From NCBI RefSeq assembly GCF_003719305.1, contig NZ_RARC01000020.1, forward strand, positions 54,048-118,047: 64,000 nucleotides of DNA. Direction: 5' to 3'. The notes below the pieces were generated by a model that did no database searches, was not told the DNA's origin, and saw only the letters and a program-made list of their open reading frames with translations. Source of the stretch: Mycolicibacterium stellerae (GTDB taxonomy: Bacteria; Actinomycetota; Actinomycetes; Mycobacteriales; Mycobacteriaceae). The position numbers were made by a program, and so were the translations under genes. Of this stretch, positions 60,417 through 64,000 are shown one piece after another (positions within the stretch are counted from its first letter, which is position 1; every line of letters begins with the position of its first letter).

Positions 60417-61148
60417 ATGGGTCTTGTCACCGAGCCCCATGTGCACCCGTTCCTACGGTGCAACATCTGGCATTTGAGGGGAACAGAGCGCGATCTCGTC
60501 GTCGACGCGGGTCTCGGCGTGCACTCGCTGCGCGCAGGGGCGCCGCAGTTGTTCGACCGCGAGCCGGACTTGGTGTTGACGCACTCGCACCTCGACCACA
60601 TCGGCGGCGCGCACGAGTTCACGACGAGCTACGCCCACGTCGCCGAGCGGGCGCACACCCCGGCGACCGGCACGTTGCGTCGCGGCCGGTTGATCGATGC
60701 GCTCGGGCTGGACGTGACGCCGTATGTGGCGGCAATGCCGGAACTGTTGGTGGACGCGGTGCCCACCGAGGATTACGACGTCGACGCCTTCGCGGTCCGC
60801 GCGCCGCGGAGCTGTGCGACCGTCGTCGACGGCGACGAGGTCGATCTCGGCGACCGGACGCTTACCGCACTACATCTGCCCGGACACAGTCCAGGCAGCA
60901 TCGCGCTGTTCGAACCACACGAGGGAGTGCTGTTCTCCGGCGACCTCGTCTATGACCTCGATTCCGGCGAGGAACTCCTGGACGGCATCCGCGGAGCGGT
61001 GGTCGCGGACTACATCAGTTCACTCGAGCGGGTTGCCGACCTGCCGGTGACCGTCGTGTACCCGGGCCACGGCGATCCCTTCGGCAGGGAACGGCTTTTG
61101 ACGTTGATCCGCGATTACATCGACTCCCGTGGTGGGATCATTCGCTGA
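60417..61148 (+). CDS. Metallo-beta-lactamase-fold hydrolase
   Basis: This protein has at least 243 residues and the MBL zinc motif THSHLDHIGG; HLPGHSPGS, FSGDLVYD and VYPGHGDPFG supply the other metal ligands. The first canonical start is ATG 60417 (MGLVTEPHVHPFLRC), but the same frame is open upstream with residues that look native (VTTTLPVAAEWFEST). The position where homologues would start is a GTC (60357-60359), not GTG, so the true start is unclear. The stop shares one base with the start of the next gene (TGATG). Confidence 0.85.
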   Translation: MGLVTEPHVHPFLRCNIWHLRGTERDLVVDAGLGVHSLRAGAPQLFDREPDLVLTHSHLDHIGGAHEFTTSYAHVAERAHTPATGTLRRGRLIDALGLDVTPYVAAMPELLVDAVPTEDYDVDAFAVRAPRSCATVVDGDEVDLGDRTLTALHLPGHSPGSIALFEPHEGVLFSGDLVYDLDSGEELLDGIRGAVVADYISSLERVADLPVTVVYPGHGDPFGRERLLTLIRDYIDSRGGIIR

Positions 61149-61432
61149 TGGAGGAGGACGACCTCGAGAAGCGCATCGCCGATCTTGAAGGTCGCATCGC
61201 GGAACCCGCCGACGCCCCCGACGAAGACAGCGTGATCAGGCGTGCGATCAAGGCCTATTGGATGCCGGTTACCATCGCGGTCCTCACCCTTTTTGCGTAT
61301 TCGTTGACAACCCTCGAACGCTTCTTCCCCGCGCTGAAGAACCCCGCGCCGTCCTGGGTGGGCTTGCTCGTCTTGGTTATCCCGTTCGCCGCGGTTGCCG
61401 TTTATTTCGTAGTGCGGTGGCGGCGGAAGTAG
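61148..61432 (+). CDS. Small two-helix membrane protein
   Basis: This 94-residue protein has an acidic, helical N-terminal 35 residues (EEDDLEKRIADLEGRIAEP), then two hydrophobic segments (about 38-57 and 67-88) and a basic RWRRK end. It is coupled to the MBL hydrolase by a TGATG overlap and followed after 10 bases by the hydrolase-cyclase gene. No family recognised. Confidence 0.75.
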   Translation: MEEDDLEKRIADLEGRIAEPADAPDEDSVIRRAIKAYWMPVTIAVLTLFAYSLTTLERFFPALKNPAPSWVGLLVLVIPFAAVAVYFVVRWRRK

Positions 61433-61442
61433 CTGGGCCGCA

Positions 61443-62747
61443 ATGTTTTCAGAGACGCGCTACGCGCTGAACGGGGATTTGCGCGTCGCCTATCGCACGT
61501 CGGGCGAAGGTCCGCGCGACCTCGTGTTCGTGCCGAACTGGTTCACCAACTGTGAGGTCGCACCTGAGCTACCGTCGCTTCAAGGGTGGGTCGAGGCGAT
61601 GACCTCGCTTGGGCGACTGATCTTCTTCGACCAGCCGGGCACGGGAGCGTCCGACCCCGTCTCGCCGGGCGCGTTGCCGACCCTTGAGCAATGGGCCGAC
61701 AGCATCACCGCAGTGCTCGACGACCTAAAGAGCCCCGAAGCGGCGCTCATCGCTGTTCCAGGCGCGCTGCCGGCAGCGGCACTGTTCGCAGCGACGCATC
61801 CGTCCCGCACAGCCGCGCTGGTCGTGCTCGAGGGCAGCGCGGATTCGTCGAGCATCCCCGATCTTGAGGGAGTTCTCGCTGCCTTCGTCGCCGTGTGGGG
61901 CACCGGGGAGATGCAGCATGTCGTGAGCCCGGACATGCCGTGGAACGACGAGATTCGCTCATCATGGGCCCGCATGGAGCGCCTGGCGAACAGCCCGGCG
62001 ACGCTGGCACGCATGCTGCCGCTCGCGGCACGGCAGGACGTGCGAGCCGTTCTGCCGACCATCCGCGTGCCCACCCTCGTGCTCCAGCACGCCGACGACC
62101 CGTTCGTCACGCCCGCGATGGGCAAGTACGTCGCTGACCACATATCGGGCGCGAAGTACGCCGAGCTGCCGGGGCGCAACATGTGGCACTTCGTCGAGCC
62201 GTGGCGCGAGTCGTTCCAGGAGATCGCGCAGTTCCTCACCGGCGAGCAAGCTGACGTGGCCGATGATCGGCTTCTTGCCACGGTGTTGTTCACCGACATC
62301 GTGGACTCGACGCGCCGCGCTGCGGAGATGGGCGACCGGGACTGGCACGCGCTGCTTGATGCGCACGACGCCGTCGTCCGGGCGCAGCTCGTTCGGTTTC
62401 GGGGCCGTGAGGTGAACACCTCGGGCGACGGCTTCCTCGCGATGTTCGACGGCCCCCAGCGGGCGATCCGCTGCGCCATGGCAATCCGCGACGCGGTGCA
62501 AGCGCTCGGCATCGAGGTGCGCGCGGGGTTGCACACCGGCGAGTGCGAGGTCCGTGGCGATGACATCGGCGGCATCGCCGTGCACATCGGCGCGCGCGTC
62601 AGCGCTTTCGCGGGGGCCAACGACGTGTTGGTGTCCAGCACGCTGCGTGACCTGGTGATCGGATCCGGGTTGGAGTTCGAGGACCGCGGCGCACATCAGC
62701 TCAAGGGCGTGCCCGGCAGTTGGCACCTCTTCGCGGTCACGTCATGA
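61443..62747 (+). CDS. Alpha/beta-hydrolase domain fused to class III nucleotide cyclase domain
   Basis: This 434-residue protein has an N-terminal alpha/beta-hydrolase domain (about 1-270) and a C-terminal class III cyclase domain (about 278-430). The cyclase half shows both metal Asp positions (FTDIVDST and TSGDGFLA) and the AR of HIGARV. The residue that normally is the adenine-specifying Lys (KxxGD) is Asn (VNTSGDG). In the hydrolase half the nucleophile elbow, usually GxSxGG, reads VPGALPAA, so the catalytic Ser is a Pro. The late His region (RNMWHFVEPW) is intact. It is probably a ligand-sensing pseudohydrolase coupled to a cyclase with altered or weak activity; both points are inferred from motifs. 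Confidence 0.88.
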   Translation: MFSETRYALNGDLRVAYRTSGEGPRDLVFVPNWFTNCEVAPELPSLQGWVEAMTSLGRLIFFDQPGTGASDPVSPGALPTLEQWADSITAVLDDLKSPEAALIAVPGALPAAALFAATHPSRTAALVVLEGSADSSSIPDLEGVLAAFVAVWGTGEMQHVVSPDMPWNDEIRSSWARMERLANSPATLARMLPLAARQDVRAVLPTIRVPTLVLQHADDPFVTPAMGKYVADHISGAKYAELPGRNMWHFVEPWRESFQEIAQFLTGEQADVADDRLLATVLFTDIVDSTRRAAEMGDRDWHALLDAHDAVVRAQLVRFRGREVNTSGDGFLAMFDGPQRAIRCAMAIRDAVQALGIEVRAGLHTGECEVRGDDIGGIAVHIGARVSAFAGANDVLVSSTLRDLVIGSGLEFEDRGAHQLKGVPGSWHLFAVTS

Positions 62748-63233
62748 CGGGGCCGGTCGACCACCCCGCAACCCCGACTCGACAGTGAGCGAGCCATCCA
62801 GCGGGTCGTAGATCTGGACGGCGTCGGGAATCGGCGGGACCCACGGGTGACGGAACCTCGTGAAGAACTCGGTCGTCGGCGGTGGGAACACCGCATCGAC
62901 GAAGCCGCCTAGCGCGATGGTGAAGACGCGCCCGCCGGTATGCGGGAAGATCGCGTCCATGTAGATGCTGGAGCCGCACACCGCACAGAAGCGGTAGTTG
63001 ATTCCTTCCGGCATGCCCACGGCACCGACGCCGTCGACTTCGAGGCCGTTGTAGCAGCGCGTCTCCCCAGTGATCGACACGACTTGTTCCTCGGGGAACT
63101 GCGCCGAAGCGATAAACACATTCCCTGATCGCCGTTGGCAGAAATCGCAGTGACACACGTAGACGAGCAGGGGCTCACCCTCCACGGTGACTTCGACCCG
63201 ACCGCAGGCGCACCGAGCGGTTCGCGTTGTCAT
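62742..63233 (-). CDS. GFA/CENP-V-type zinc protein
   Basis: This 163-residue protein belongs to the GFA (glutathione-dependent formaldehyde-activating, Mss4-like) fold family. Zinc-binding cysteines are visible: CACGRVEV, CHCDFCQRR and FCAVCGS. Start is ATG 63233, with GGAGG a few bases upstream on the minus strand; a longer frame to 63299 lacks support. It overlaps the convergent cyclase gene by 6 bases. Many members have no proven formaldehyde activity, and mycobacteria lack glutathione, so the function is unknown. Confidence 0.88.
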   Translation of the reverse strand: MTTRTARCACGRVEVTVEGEPLLVYVCHCDFCQRRSGNVFIASAQFPEEQVVSITGETRCYNGLEVDGVGAVGMPEGINYRFCAVCGSSIYMDAIFPHTGGRVFTIALGGFVDAVFPPPTTEFFTRFRHPWVPPIPDAVQIYDPLDGSLTVESGLRGGRPAPS

Positions 63234-63446
63234 ACCAACCTCCATCAAGACCTGCGGCGGATGTAACCGACCACCTCGACAGGTCTCTCCCCGCGGCACA
63301 CACTGCCCGATGCGGCGGCCTGCCGCTACCCCGAGCGACAGTCACCGCCTGGTGAGCACAATGCGGGAAAGGTGATTAATCAGCGATTTCACGGGTTGCG
63401 TGCACAACCGCGACTCCGCCGTCACGGACGCCTAACTTCGGGCGAG

Positions 63447-63466
63447 CAAGTTCAGCACCGAACTTG
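63447..63466. promoter_or_regulatory. Inverted repeat upstream of the small secreted protein
   Basis: CAAGTTC (63447-63453) and GAACTTG (63460-63466) form a perfect 7-bp inverted repeat with a 6-base spacer, 22 bases before the ATG at 63489. It is either an operator or a small hairpin in the 5' leader. No other copy was noticed in the window. Confidence 0.45.
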
Positions 63467-63488
63467 ACCTCACCGAAAGGACACGCTC

Positions 63489-63734
63489 ATGACTCGCTCA
63501 TCGCTGATTGGAGCCCTCGCCGCCGGCTTGCTGATGGTTGGGGTTCTGTCCCCGGCTGTCGCGGCCGCGTCCACCCAGGCCGGGACGTCCGCGGCCAGCG
63601 TCGCCGCTACAACAACCACCGCGGCGAGCACGTCGAATCCGGTCCCGCAGGGTTCATCACTGAGACCAGATTTCGAGGCGCAGTCGTTACTGTTCTTGCC
63701 CGAAATTCTGGGCCAAGTCGACAGGCACCGGTGA
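63489..63734 (+). CDS. Small secreted low-complexity protein
   Basis: This 81-residue ORF has a GAAAGGA ribosome site before the ATG and a good signal peptide (hydrophobic core about 6-20, cleavage near PAVAAA). The mature part is Ala/Thr/Ser-rich, then ends in a normal-looking stretch (EAQSLLFLPEILG). It could be a genuine small exported protein or a frame-shifted remnant. No family recognised. Confidence 0.5.
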   Translation: MTRSSLIGALAAGLLMVGVLSPAVAAASTQAGTSAASVAATTTTAASTSNPVPQGSSLRPDFEAQSLLFLPEILGQVDRHR

Positions 63735-63815
63735 TGCGCACCTTGACTGGTCCTGGGCACCACTCGCTGTAGTCAGCGGATTGACCGCCCGTATGCCTAT
63801 CTTCGCCGTCGCGTT

Positions 63816-64000
63816 CTAAAACGGTGGTGGTTTGTTGCGTTCGGCGACGTGGGCGTCGTTGAGTTTGCGTTCGGCGGCTTTGGCTTTGGCGGTGGTGTGG
63901 GCGCGGGTGTGTCGGCGTTTGGGCATCATCGCCCCGCGGCCTTGGGCCGGTTCGACCTCTGGTGGTTGGCCGGTCCAGAGGGTGGCGGTGGGCGCGCACA
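63816..64000 (-). CDS. DUF222/HNH endonuclease (13E12 repeat family), C-terminal end
   Basis: Only the last 60 residues or so are in the window; the gene continues beyond 64000. Reading the minus strand to the TAG at 63816-63818 gives PTATLWTGQPP, AMMPKRRHTRAH and the terminal ERNKPPPF, the characteristic ending of mycobacterial 13E12-repeat/DUF222 HNH proteins. These are multicopy in mycobacterial genomes and are thought to be of mobile or phage-linked origin. It has no start inside the window. Confidence 0.85.
   Translation of the reverse strand, partial: CAPTATLWTGQPPEVEPAQGRGAMMPKRRHTRAHTTAKAKAAERKLNDAHVAERNKPPPF

Noticed and set aside
1..64000. CRISPR arrays, tRNA/rRNA genes, complete insertion sequences
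   Set aside because: No regularly spaced direct repeats, cloverleaf-like segments, transposase motifs or terminal inverted repeats were recognised by eye.

Overview
The window is high-GC actinobacterial DNA from a rapidly growing, non-tuberculous mycobacterium (Mycolicibacterium type). Evidence is the MmpL/PapA/Pks lipid locus, the arabinogalactan enzyme AftD, FadE5, a 13E12-type DUF222 protein end, and a gene order that largely follows the M. tuberculosis Rv0223c-Rv0244c segment. Names in the Rv and MSMEG series are recalled from memory and were not searched.

Layout. (1) 1-13778: part of the trehalose polyphleate (TPP) locus, with mmpL10 (cut by the window edge), papA3 and a 3680-residue two-module polyketide synthase. 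(2) 13784-16953: a DapB-like oxidoreductase and fadE5. (3) 17018-21014: an envelope cluster with a DUF1361 membrane protein, a tiny secreted peptide, a DUF3298 secreted protein, a Ser/Thr kinase and a peptidoglycan amidase. (4) 21342-26111: a TDT transporter, then the fatty-acid genes fadA2, fabG4 and htdX. (5) 26108-34256: a class II lanthipeptide cluster (46-residue precursor, LanM synthetase, two ABC exporters and a methyltransferase). (6) 34229-43403: three genes on the minus strand (TetR, RpiR and a class II glutamine amidotransferase) opposite a tightly coupled five-gene operon that looks like a gamma-glutamylation or amine metabolism pathway. (7) 43415-51460: lpqI, a DUF2613 peptide, aftD, a phosphotriesterase-family gene and a fadD. 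(8) 51432-60354: acyltransferase, DUF3068, a membrane protein, a P450, a glycosyltransferase, a methyltransferase and an aldehyde dehydrogenase. (9) 60417-64000: MBL hydrolase, a small membrane protein, a hydrolase-cyclase fusion, a GFA protein, a small secreted protein and the end of a DUF222/HNH gene.

Two observations stand out. First, the lanthipeptide cluster sits between htdX and a TetR gene. Its precursor overlaps that TetR gene tail to tail. Its LanM carries a CCG (three-cysteine) zinc site instead of the usual CHG, and neither exporter has a leader peptidase. Second, a 16-bp inverted repeat, CTTAC-N6-GTAAG, occurs as three tandem copies in front of the TPP polyketide synthase, once in the 46-bp fadA2/fabG4 divergent promoter, and in the related form GTTAC-N6-GTAAC upstream of fadE5. 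This suggests one regulator links TPP synthesis to fatty-acid enzymes. The TetR at 34229-34858 is a candidate, by position only.

No tRNA, rRNA, CRISPR array or complete insertion sequence was seen.
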